NCBI GenBank assembly: GCA_002448715.1
Contig: DJZU01000003.1
Span: 1 to 44,951, forward strand
Length of the DNA stretch: 44,951 bases
Source: Candidatus Neomicrothrix sp. UBA6944
Lineage (GTDB): Bacteria; Actinomycetota; Acidimicrobiia; Acidimicrobiales; Poriferisodalaceae
Direction: 5' to 3'
The notes beneath the pieces are model-generated. The model saw only the letters and a list, made by a program, of their open reading frames with translations. It searched no databases and had not been told where the DNA came from. Position 1 is the first letter of the stretch. Every line of letters starts with the position of its first letter. Position numbers and translations under genes: made by a program. Positions 1 through 6,815 of the stretch are shown in pieces.

Positions 1-4
1 TCAT

Positions 5-369
5 GGCGGTGAGTCAGCCTGTAGGCGGGATTCTGTCCAGTGATTGTGATCACGTGGGTGACCATCCATCTCAGCGGTCTACCCGGAATCATCAGACGGG
101 CCGCCTGATTCCTGCTTGACCTTGCTCCAGGTGGGGTTTGCAAGCCACGCAAGTCGCCTTGCGTGCTGGTGCGCTCTTACCGCACCGTTTCAGCCTTGCC
201 TGTGAATAGCGGAGCTAAACCATCGGCGGTTTGTTTTCTGTTGCACTTTCCGTCGCCTCGCGACGCCTGGTTTTCTCCCAGCACCCTGCCCTACGGAGTC
301 CCGACCTTCCTCAATTTGCCTCATCTCTACAGGTGAGACCAACTGCGGTCACCCAGCCGACTCACCGCC
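5..369 (-). ncRNA. rnpB: RNase P RNA, bacterial class A
   Basis: Catalytic RNA of ribonuclease P, which removes 5' leaders from precursor tRNAs. Read on the minus strand, the two ends form a perfect 11-bp P1 helix: GGCGGTGAGTC at the 5' end (369-359) pairs with GACTCACCGCC at the 3' end (15-5). Inside are the conserved blocks GAGGAAGGTCGGGACTCC near the 5' side, GGCTGAAACGGTGCGGTAAG with the following GAGCGCACC in the middle, and ACAGAATCCCGCCTACAGG near the 3' end, in the normal order and spacing. At about 365 nt it is of usual class A length. Its terminator would lie left of the window. The ends are set from P1, so they are good to a few bases. Confidence 0.96.
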
Positions 370-417
370 GCTATCACTGTATCGCTAGGCCGCTCTCCTT
401 ATGCGAGATACAGCTAT

Positions 418-831
418 TTACTCGAAGAGCGACCGTTTCTTTGGGCTGAAACGACCACCTAACACTCCGCCCAGGCTCGCTAGGGAAACAGTCAAACAAG
501 AAACGAATAGCACGCTGAGCCAAGAGACCGATCTGACGTTGCGAGCTAGTCGGACAAATTGAAAGATGAATCCCAAAATTACAATGGGGACGGCGGTGAG
601 GATCCCGTGGAACAGGTGTGCCCTGGGTGCTCGCCACGCGGAGATATAGCTACCGGCTACCAGACCAATAGAAATCGCAGCGGTGACTAGCAGCGAGTTG
701 TTGCCGGCTTGGTCTACCAAGTTGCCAATTAGCAAGCCAAACACAATTATCACACTGAGAGAAAAAGAAGTCCCATAAAACCACGAAGAGCGGTCGACGC
801 GCCTTCCGAATAACACAAACTCTGTAGACAA
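418..831 (-). CDS. Small four-helix membrane protein of unknown function
   Basis: A 137-residue protein whose family I do not recognise. It is mostly hydrophobic, with four likely membrane segments at roughly residues 17-40, 48-66, 74-94 and 103-125, and it ends in a basic tail (FSPKKRSLFE). The frame is open from a TTG at 846, but the TTG at 831 is the better start because GGAG sits eight bases before it, whereas nothing resembling a ribosome site precedes 846. It lies just upstream of rnpB on the same strand and is divergent from whiB. No catalytic motif is visible. Membrane location is inferred from hydropathy only. Confidence 0.6.
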   Translation of the reverse strand: MSTEFVLFGRRVDRSSWFYGTSFSLSVIIVFGLLIGNLVDQAGNNSLLVTAAISIGLVAGSYISAWRAPRAHLFHGILTAVPIVILGFIFQFVRLARNVRSVSWLSVLFVSCLTVSLASLGGVLGGRFSPKKRSLFE

Positions 832-913
832 ATCCGTTTTCTCCAAAAATGTTTACCGAACGCTCAATTAGTGTGGACAATCCCATAAGCGATGGGAAAG
901 AATCCTGATTCAG

Positions 914-1288
914 ATGAGTCTTAGCAACCCAGCCAATAACACAGTTTTACACTCAAACTACGGGACATCCGCTACCGAGGTGTATGGCAGCTCACTTCCC
1001 TTCGCTCCTGGTCTGAAAGGGTGGGAGCAGATAGCAGCTTGTCGCGGAATCGATGCTTCGATCTTTTTCCCCGACGATGAAGACGACAACGCTGATTTAG
1101 CAAAAGAAATCTGCGCTGGATGCTCGGTAGCTAGACCGTGTCTGGAATATGCCATCAGTGTGCGTGAGAAAGAAGGCGTTTGGGGTGGGGCTACGCAACG
1201 AGAAAGGCGCAGCATTATTCGCAGAAGGCGACGGGCTGCCGCCCGCCAACGCTCCTTGCTCGAAACTGAGGCACCTAACGGACGATAG
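914..1288 (+). CDS. WhiB-family iron-sulfur transcriptional regulator
   Basis: A 124-residue member of the WhiB-like (Wbl) family, found only in actinobacteria and their phages. Wbl proteins bind a 4Fe-4S cluster and regulate transcription with the primary sigma factor. All four cluster cysteines are present: C43, C67, C70 and C76, giving the C-X23-C-X2-C-X5-C pattern, followed by the family's turn G-V-W-G-G at 88-92 and an Arg-rich, probably DNA-binding, tail (RRSIIRRRRRAAARQR). The N-terminal 35 residues are low in conservation, so a start further in (GTG at about 980) is possible. It cannot be assigned to a WhiB1-7 subgroup from sequence alone. It ends 10 bases before the trpD-like gene. 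Confidence 0.9.
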   Translation: MSLSNPANNTVLHSNYGTSATEVYGSSLPFAPGLKGWEQIAACRGIDASIFFPDDEDDNADLAKEICAGCSVARPCLEYAISVREKEGVWGGATQRERRSIIRRRRRAAARQRSLLETEAPNGR

Positions 1289-1298
1289 AGTCCAGAGG

Positions 1299-2384
1299 GT
1301 GACTAGCGAGAAAAACTCATCAGTGGATAACGCTTCCCTTGACGCCTTCGGAGGCTGGTCAGGTGTTCTCAGTGACCTAGTGGCAGGGGTGGATTTGACG
1401 CCCGCGGCAGCACGAGCGGCTCTTGGTGGCATTCTCAGAGGCGAAGCGAGTGATGCTCAGGTCGCAGGTTTCATTATCGCGTTGGGAATGAAAGGTGGAT
1501 CTGTTCTCGAACTCACGGGACTTGTAGAAGCAATGATGGACGCAGCTTCCCCTCTCAACGTCCCAGTCGGAACCATTGACATAGTCGGCAGTGGCGGAGC
1601 GCCTGCTCGACGGCGACACGCGTTGAGCGTTTCGACCATGGCTGCCTTTGTAGCCTCTGCAGCGGGCGCCGTGGTTTGCAAACATGGGTCCGTCGCAGCA
1701 TCCTCAAGCAGTGGATCTTTCGACACTTTGGGTGCTTTGGGGCTAGCAATCGACCTCGATGGCGAACAAGTAGAGCGTTGTGTATCGGAAGTAGGCCTCG
1801 GTTTCGCCTTTGCTAAGAACTTCCATCCAGCTATGCGCTTTGTCGGACCAGTTCGATCGGAACTTGGTGTTCCAACAACATTCAATTTCCTAGGCCCTCT
1901 GTCCCATCCCGGGGGAGTGAAACGGCAAGTAGTCGGCGTAAGCGATCCAACCATGGCGCCGAGAGTAGCTGGAGTGCTAGCAGCAAGGGGCAGTGAACAT
2001 GCCCTAGTCGTGCATGGAGGTGATCGGCTTGACGAAATCACCACAACAGACTTGACCCGCATCTACGAGGTTCGCGATGGCGAAGTTGTCGGTGACACCG
2101 AATTCGACCCTGAGTCCATAGGGATACCTCGAGTAAACAGAGCAGAAATTCAAGGTGGAACGCCCGAAGACAACGCGACAATCATGCGCGATCTATTTGC
2201 AGGAGCCGACAAAGGTCCCCGAGCCGACATCGTCGCGCTCAACGCGGCAGCGGGACTACTTGTGGCAGGGGTAGTTGAAAACCTGGCCTCGGGAGTAGAA
2301 GCCGCTAAGGATGCTATGTCTAACGGAGGTGCAGCAACAAAGCTCGCCCAAGTGGTCGACATGAGCAATGAGCTCGCCAACTGA
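1299..2384 (+). CDS. trpD: Anthranilate phosphoribosyltransferase (TrpD) or TrpD-like paralogue
   Basis: TrpD transfers phosphoribose from PRPP to anthranilate in tryptophan synthesis. The 361-residue frame aligns along the whole family length: N-terminal helical domain (residues 21-90), PRPP loop region (97-113), KHG (128-130), the V-R-S-E-L-G-V segment, FNFLGPLSHP and the metal-binding R-L-D-E. However, the PRPP loop, normally GTGGD followed by a short turn and NIST, reads GSGGAPARRRHALSVST, about three residues longer, with the Asp lost and three Arg added. KHGNR has become KHGSV. The GTG at 1299 and the GTG at 1323 are both possible starts. M. tuberculosis has trpD beside the same exonuclease/GIY-YIG gene. 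It could be true TrpD or a paralogue of changed specificity. Confidence 0.82.
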   Translation: MTSEKNSSVDNASLDAFGGWSGVLSDLVAGVDLTPAAARAALGGILRGEASDAQVAGFIIALGMKGGSVLELTGLVEAMMDAASPLNVPVGTIDIVGSGGAPARRRHALSVSTMAAFVASAAGAVVCKHGSVAASSSSGSFDTLGALGLAIDLDGEQVERCVSEVGLGFAFAKNFHPAMRFVGPVRSELGVPTTFNFLGPLSHPGGVKRQVVGVSDPTMAPRVAGVLAARGSEHALVVHGGDRLDEITTTDLTRIYEVRDGEVVGDTEFDPESIGIPRVNRAEIQGGTPEDNATIMRDLFAGADKGPRADIVALNAAAGLLVAGVVENLASGVEAAKDAMSNGGAATKLAQVVDMSNELAN

Positions 2385-2386
2385 CC

Positions 2387-2650
2387 ATGGTTATCGGACA
2401 GGCCCTTCCTTATGGAGTAGGAGATACTGTCCGTCTCGTAGATACTTCTGATGAAAGCCGCCTACACCTAATAGGCCAGCAGGGGACCGTAGTAGCTGTT
2501 CAACCCGGTAACCGTTTCGTTATGGCCGCCGTCAAATTCGATGACAGCGACCGTCGTTGGACCATGGTCTATGAGGTCGACCAGTTAGAACTCGTTGAGC
2601 GGTACGGCCACGGGGTTAATTTCCTAGGCAGGCGTCAGCAAAGCGATTAA
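2387..2650 (+). CDS. Small hypothetical protein, possible SH3-like beta-barrel
   Basis: An 87-residue protein starting two bases after the trpD-like stop, so probably co-translated with it. The sequence is rich in short beta-strand segments with a G-D-T-V-R-L-V motif (12-18) and a G-Q-Q-G-T-V-V-A-V motif (30-38). This resembles the layout of KOW/SH3-type small barrels, but the resemblance is only at pattern level. There are no cysteines, membrane segments or signal peptide. Its end overlaps by four bases the end of the exonuclease gene on the other strand. Function unknown. Confidence 0.6.
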   Translation: MVIGQALPYGVGDTVRLVDTSDESRLHLIGQQGTVVAVQPGNRFVMAAVKFDDSDRRWTMVYEVDQLELVERYGHGVNFLGRRQQSD

Positions 2651-4284
2651 CCCCGTCTGCCTTCTAAAACCAGTCCTTTACGAGCGCGAAAATCATCCAA
2701 ATTGGGATACGGAGACGCTAAAGGATAGTCACAGTGAACGAGTCGCAAAGTATCTGCTTCGCTTTCGATCCAGCTGGCTACACACCACAGTTCATCAATC
2801 TCCTCTTTCCTCGCGACAGTCGAGACTTGGCCTAGCTGCGGCGCAGTCGGAGGGTCCTTCTCGTCGACTAGACGGCCTTGGTAAAGCGTCGTACAGCCTT
2901 GTCCAGCTGCGTTGACGACCACTCGACCAGCACCACGAAGAGCGTCTATTTGTCGCTGACGTCGTAGCGCCCCAGACAACGCAGACGCGCGACGACGCAC
3001 ATCCGCCGCTTCTTCAAAGCGTTGCTGACTGGAGAGGTCAAGCATTCGCTCCCGTAACGGCTCGAGCAGGCGCTCCGGGTGATCTTCCAACGCCGCTAAC
3101 GCACAACGAACTATTTTCCCGTAGGCGACCTCACTGACGTCACCCGAACACGGACACACACTGGTCCCCAGTTGAGCAGTAACGCACGGCTCCCCTCGAG
3201 GTTCCCGCGGAACTCTTTGCGTACAGCGGCGAAGCGGCACAACGGTCTCTATCGCATCCACTATGTCTCTCGCGACCCGCCGGGACGAAATAGGACCTAT
3301 ATAGAAGGCCGCATCTTCTCTTGACTCTCGAACGATTGACAACCGAGGGAAACGATCGTTCAAAGTGAGCTTCACGTAAGAATATTTCGACCAGTTCTTG
3401 GAGCGTCGATTAAATCTTGGTCGGAGTTCCTGGATAAGCCGCAACTCAAGAACTTCGGCCTCCAATGCCCCTGAACACACAGTGTGTTCGATTTTTTGGG
3501 TCTCTCGGAGAAGCTGATCTACCTTTCGACGACGATCAGTGGAGAAGTAAGACCGCACTCGTGCCCGCAAATTCGTTGCTTTGCCGACGTACAAGACTTC
3601 ACCTCTTCGATCAATGAAACGGTAAACGCCTGCCGACCGTGGAAGGTTCTCGGTAAGTCGAAGCTTGACCGCCTGAGGGTGGCGCTGCATTTTTGGGAGC
3701 TGCTGTAAATCGTCTAACCCTAAAACCCCCAAAGCAGATGCCCGTTCGAGTAGGTGATGGAGAAGATCCGCCGTTGCTTTCGCATCATCTAAAGCGCGAT
3801 GGTTTGGTTGATTTGCTAGTCGTAGGTGTTTCGACAGCGTAGAAAGCTTGTGATTTGGCACTTCATCACGAACTAGGCGCCTAGCTATCGCGAGGGTGTC
3901 GATCTTTGTTCCGTTCCAGGCATCTCGCCCGGAACGCCTCAACGCACTATTCAGAAATGCAAGATCAAAGCCAACGTTGTGTCCAACGATCGCAGCATCT
4001 CCTAGAAATTCGAGCAGAGTGGGTAGGACTTGCTCGACTTTTGGTGCCCTGGAAACCATTGCAGATGTAATGCCAGTCAAGACCGTGATCTCGGGAGGGA
4101 TTGCCTTACCTGGGTCTATAAGGGTTTGGAATACCCCGAGTTGTTCTCCACCACGATATTTGACAGCACCAATTTCGGTGATCATGTCGCTGTCGCGCCG
4201 CCCACCAGTAGTTTCCAGATCAAGTACGCAGAACGTCGCCTCATGGAGAGGCGTCCCTAGGTCGTCAAGTGATTGCTGGAACAC
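2647..4284 (-). CDS. DEDD 3'-5' exonuclease fused to a UvrC-like GIY-YIG endonuclease domain
   Basis: A 545-residue DNA-repair protein of the type seen at M. tuberculosis Rv2191. Residues 15-185 are a DnaQ/epsilon-type exonuclease: D22 and E24 in VLDLETTGG, D107 in HNVGFDLAF, H162 and D166/D167 in HRALDDAKA. Residues 214-290 are a GIY-YIG nuclease domain (GVYRF at 219, LYVGKATNLRARVRSYF at 231). The C-terminal half resembles UvrC, with a CPCSG cysteine pair and a UVR-like helical hairpin (QQRFEEAADVRRRA) that in UvrC contacts UvrB. It probably cuts and trims damaged DNA. The GTG start at 4284 has no Shine-Dalgarno and lies eight bases from a TATATT box, so the mRNA may be leaderless. A LexA-type operator lies immediately upstream. 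Confidence 0.9.
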   Translation of the reverse strand: MFQQSLDDLGTPLHEATFCVLDLETTGGRRDSDMITEIGAVKYRGGEQLGVFQTLIDPGKAIPPEITVLTGITSAMVSRAPKVEQVLPTLLEFLGDAAIVGHNVGFDLAFLNSALRRSGRDAWNGTKIDTLAIARRLVRDEVPNHKLSTLSKHLRLANQPNHRALDDAKATADLLHHLLERASALGVLGLDDLQQLPKMQRHPQAVKLRLTENLPRSAGVYRFIDRRGEVLYVGKATNLRARVRSYFSTDRRRKVDQLLRETQKIEHTVCSGALEAEVLELRLIQELRPRFNRRSKNWSKYSYVKLTLNDRFPRLSIVRESREDAAFYIGPISSRRVARDIVDAIETVVPLRRCTQRVPREPRGEPCVTAQLGTSVCPCSGDVSEVAYGKIVRCALAALEDHPERLLEPLRERMLDLSSQQRFEEAADVRRRASALSGALRRQRQIDALRGAGRVVVNAAGQGCTTLYQGRLVDEKDPPTAPQLGQVSTVARKEEIDELWCVASWIESEADTLRLVHCDYPLASPYPNLDDFRARKGLVLEGRRG

Positions 4285-4291
4285 CTAAACA

Positions 4292-4297
4292 AATATA
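4292..4297 (-). promoter_or_regulatory. Candidate -10 box of the exonuclease/GIY-YIG gene
   Basis: TATATT on the minus strand, ending seven bases before the GTG start codon at 4284. A start site the usual 6-8 bases downstream would coincide with the start codon, which fits a leaderless transcript, a common arrangement in actinobacteria. The matching -35 region is weak (TCATTG at 4320-4315, spacer 17). Confidence 0.45.
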
Positions 4298-4313
4298 GCG
4301 AACAAACGTTCGA
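4298..4313 (-). promoter_or_regulatory. LexA (SOS) operator upstream of the exonuclease/GIY-YIG gene
   Basis: The + strand reads GCGAACAAACGTTCGA, a near-perfect match to the actinobacterial/Gram-positive SOS box TCGAACNNNNGTTCGA: the dyad CGAAC-N4-GTTCG is complete and only the outermost base differs. It occupies the spacer between the candidate -35 and -10 of a DNA-repair gene, where LexA binding would block RNA polymerase. I did not notice another GAAC-N4-GTTC in the window; none is visible upstream of dinB. Confidence 0.8.
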
Positions 4314-4342
4314 TCAATGAGAATAGCTACTCCGCGCTGCAT

Positions 4343-5221
4343 TCACGAACGGCCAGCGATCCTGCTGAGGAAACCTCGCTTCCGAGGCTGGGTCTGAGGT
4401 GCCTGGACCGTAGCTAGTGCGGCAGCGAAGTCGGCGCCGCTTTGAAAGCGGTCGGACGGGTCCTTAGCCATCGACCGCAGAATGATTTCAGCCAGATCGT
4501 CGACGACGCCAGCTCCGCGAGGATCAGGCGGCGGCAAGTTCACGTGGGCGTGCAGCAACTCGTTTCGTTCACCGTAAAACGGCGCGGTCCCCACGATCAA
4601 GCGATACAAAGTAACCCCCAAGCTGTACAAATCGGTTCTTTCATCAACGTGCTGTCCGAGCGCTTGTTCAGGTGCCAAAAACATCGGGGAACCAAACACT
4701 CGACCCTCAGGTGGGGGTGGTCCACTGAGATTGTGCGCTAAACCGAAATCAAAAAGGACCGAGCGTTCGCCGAGCTTATCTAGCATGATGTTCGACGGTT
4801 TGACGTCTCGATGAACGATTTGTTGTTCATGGATGTGGTCAAGCGCTGAACACATCTGTTGGATGATTGCTACTGATTCAGCAATTCCAATCTGTTCGTT
4901 GGCTTGCACGCTTTCCCAGAGGGTTTCTCCGACTATAGGTTCGATCTCCATGTAGTGAGTCCCAGCGATTACTCCTGCCTGCATGGCTTTCAGAACATTG
5001 GGGTGGTCCACACGCACCATCAACTCGAACTCTTGCTCAAACAGTGAACGAATCTCTTGCCGCGCTTCAGCAAAGGGTGTGAGAACCTTGAGTGCAACTT
5101 CACTTCCGTCGCGCAGCGTTGCCTTGTAGACGTGAGCAACGGTTCCGCGACCCAGAAGCTCCGTGATGCTATAGGGGCCGTACTGGCGACCTACCCAAAT
5201 GTCTGCTTCGTCGGCGAACAT
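4343..5221 (-). CDS. Soluble eukaryotic-type serine/threonine protein kinase
   Basis: A 292-residue Hanks-type kinase made of little more than the catalytic domain. Visible motifs are the glycine loop GRGTVAHVY (24-32), the lysine K45 in VALKVL, HRDVKPSN (137-144), DFG (158-160), SPMFLAPEQ (178-186) and DLYSLGVTLY. There is no transmembrane helix, PASTA or other sensor domain, only a basic tail (QPRKRGFLSRIAGRS). The activation segment between DFG and APEQ has Ser but no Thr. Start chosen at ATG 5221 because GGGAG lies seven bases upstream; the frame stays open to 5422 but that extension looks non-coding. Substrates are unknown; its neighbours give no clear partner. Confidence 0.92.
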   Translation of the reverse strand: MFADEADIWVGRQYGPYSITELLGRGTVAHVYKATLRDGSEVALKVLTPFAEARQEIRSLFEQEFELMVRVDHPNVLKAMQAGVIAGTHYMEIEPIVGETLWESVQANEQIGIAESVAIIQQMCSALDHIHEQQIVHRDVKPSNIMLDKLGERSVLFDFGLAHNLSGPPPPEGRVFGSPMFLAPEQALGQHVDERTDLYSLGVTLYRLIVGTAPFYGERNELLHAHVNLPPPDPRGAGVVDDLAEIILRSMAKDPSDRFQSGADFAAALATVQAPQTQPRKRGFLSRIAGRS

Positions 5222-5335
5222 TCTCGTCTCCCGAACAAGAGAGTACCTGGATAGCTTGCCTGAGATCGCGATAACCCGGTGGCTGTCCCACCTCTTCTCT
5301 ACCTTGGCCAGTTGGTGACGAGGAGGACACAGAAA
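5222..5335. promoter_or_regulatory. Divergent intergenic region between the kinase and the small Cys-rich ORF
   Basis: This stretch must hold the kinase promoter (minus) and possibly a promoter for the + strand genes leading into queG. I see no convincing -35/-10 pair. If the small ORF at 5336 is not real, the gap extends to about 5663 and also contains an inverted repeat (CAGAATT at 5547-5553, AATTCTG at 5564-5570). Confidence 0.3.
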
Positions 5336-5593
5336 GTGCCAAATATCAGAATAAACGACTCCAGCAATGAGACCTCCGTCGAGGATCGGTCGCTCCACAT
5401 TGATTGTGACTGCTGCGAGCATCAGGCAACTGCAACTTGTCAGGATTGCATGGTTACCTATTTGTGTCGATCCGACCGCAACTCGGTTGTCATCGAGTTG
5501 ACAGAAATTAGGGCACTGCGAGCCTTGAGCCAGGGCGGACTAGTGCCAGAATTGAAGCTACGGAATTCTGCCGGATCCATTTCGAGCCGGTAA
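5336..5593 (+). CDS. Candidate small Cys-rich (B-box-like) protein
   Basis: An 85-residue reading frame starting at GTG 5336 with a perfect AGGAGG (5321-5326) nine bases upstream. Its middle holds a dense Cys/His cluster, CDCCEHQATATCQDC followed shortly by Y-L-C, resembling the C-x2-H...C-x2-C...L-C arrangement of B-box-type zinc fingers, though the final ligand pair expected of a full B-box is not evident. It sits in the otherwise empty gap between the kinase and queG, on queG's strand. Supporting: strong ribosome site, metal-binding pattern, good fit in the gap. Against: no recognised homologue and ordinary codon statistics. It may be a chance frame. Confidence 0.4.
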   Translation: MPNIRINDSSNETSVEDRSLHIDCDCCEHQATATCQDCMVTYLCRSDRNSVVIELTEIRALRALSQGGLVPELKLRNSAGSISSR

Positions 5594-5663
5594 CTTTTAA
5601 TCAAGCGGCCCTGGCTGCACTTTGAGTGTCAGCTGGCGTCCCGGCAAAGGTTTTGGATGTGTT

Positions 5664-6815
5664 GTGGTCAGGGTTCTTAATCTCGAAGATCTAAAACAGA
5701 TTGGCCGTAGAGTCGGTTTGGACGATGTAGCCGTAACTGGGATCGAGCCAATTCTCGAGGCACGCAAAGCGATCGAAGAGCGTAAAGCCCTAGGACTGCA
5801 CGCCGGAATGACATTTACATTTGGCAACCCCGGACGAGCCACTAACCCGTCGCTCTTATTGGAAGGAGCAAGAAGCGTCGTGGTGGCCTTACGTCGATAT
5901 GCGCCACCATCGTCCCAGCTCAGCGACGTTTTGAACAAGGATCAGATCTCACCGAAGGGGACGGTGGCGGCATATGTCCGTTCGGAGGAATATGGATTTC
6001 TGCGAAAAGGGCTGGAGGCCTTAGCGGAACATTTGAATCTCTTGGGGGCGCGAACCGAGATAGTTATGGATGACAACCGGCTCGCTGATAGAGCAGTTGC
6101 TGCTCGAGCTGGACTGGGATGGTTGGGGCGTAACACCATGCTTCTTCATCCAAAACTCGGCTCGTGGACAGTAATCGGATCGATCGTCACCGATATGCCG
6201 ATCAGATCGGAATCTGACCGTGTCGATGACGGTTGTGGGAGCTGTCGACGATGCAGCGAAGACTGTCCCACGGGAGCGCTGGATGAATTCGGAGTGCTTG
6301 ATGCCAACAAATGTTTGGCCTGGCTGCTCCAGGCAAAGGGAATCTTTCCCCGCGAATACCGTGTGGCCCTAGGCGATCGCCTATATGGATGCGATGACTG
6401 CCAACTGCTTTGTCCAATCAATGACAACGCACCGAATGTGCCGCAGGCTTCTGCGGTTAGAGAATCCCATGTCGACATCGTGACGCTTCTTGATAGCTCA
6501 GACGAAGAACTGATGGAGAAGTTTGGCCATTGGTACATCCCGCGGCGCCAACCCTCCTATTTACGGCGAAACGCCCTAGTCGTCTTAGGCAACAGCGGAA
6601 ACTACGATGACCCGGAAATTGACCGAGTGCTAAGGGAATGCCTCAACTCCGATGAAGCCCTCGTGCGAAGCCACGCGGTTTGGGCGGCCTTCCGCCTGAA
6701 CAAGAAATATCTCGTGACCGAGCAACAGCCGGCCTCTCTGCTCCGTGACGACCCGGAAGGAATAGTGGACGCTGAATTGCAAGAGTGCGGTATCTCCATG
6801 GACAGTGGTGTCTGA
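5664..6815 (+). CDS. queG: Epoxyqueuosine reductase QueG
   Basis: QueG carries out the last step of queuosine tRNA modification, reducing epoxyqueuosine to queuosine with a cobalamin cofactor and two 4Fe-4S clusters. The frame shows the N-terminal B12-binding/catalytic region (LADRAVAARAGLGWLGRNT, 140-158), a first ferredoxin motif with C191, C194, C197 and C201, a second with C243, C246 and C250, and a C-terminal HEAT-like helical region (about 310-360) that in known QueG contacts tRNA. The GTG at 5664 gives a 383-residue protein with the usual short N-terminus; a TTG at 5622 would add 14 residues. The stop overlaps the next start (TGATG). No other queuosine gene is in the window. Confidence 0.92.
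   Translation: MVRVLNLEDLKQIGRRVGLDDVAVTGIEPILEARKAIEERKALGLHAGMTFTFGNPGRATNPSLLLEGARSVVVALRRYAPPSSQLSDVLNKDQISPKGTVAAYVRSEEYGFLRKGLEALAEHLNLLGARTEIVMDDNRLADRAVAARAGLGWLGRNTMLLHPKLGSWTVIGSIVTDMPIRSESDRVDDGCGSCRRCSEDCPTGALDEFGVLDANKCLAWLLQAKGIFPREYRVALGDRLYGCDDCQLLCPINDNAPNVPQASAVRESHVDIVTLLDSSDEELMEKFGHWYIPRRQPSYLRRNALVVLGNSGNYDDPEIDRVLRECLNSDEALVRSHAVWAAFRLNKKYLVTEQQPASLLRDDPEGIVDAELQECGISMDSGV

Noticed and set aside
4343..5422. Longer kinase frame starting at 5422 with 67 extra N-terminal residues
   Set aside because: The extension has no kinase homology, lacks a ribosome site at its start and overlaps the candidate Cys-rich ORF; ATG 5221 has GGGAG upstream and fits the family.
5547..5570. 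Inverted repeat CAGAATT/AATTCTG upstream of queG as an operator
   Set aside because: A 7-bp dyad with a 10-base loop is expected by chance at this density and it lies inside a candidate coding frame.
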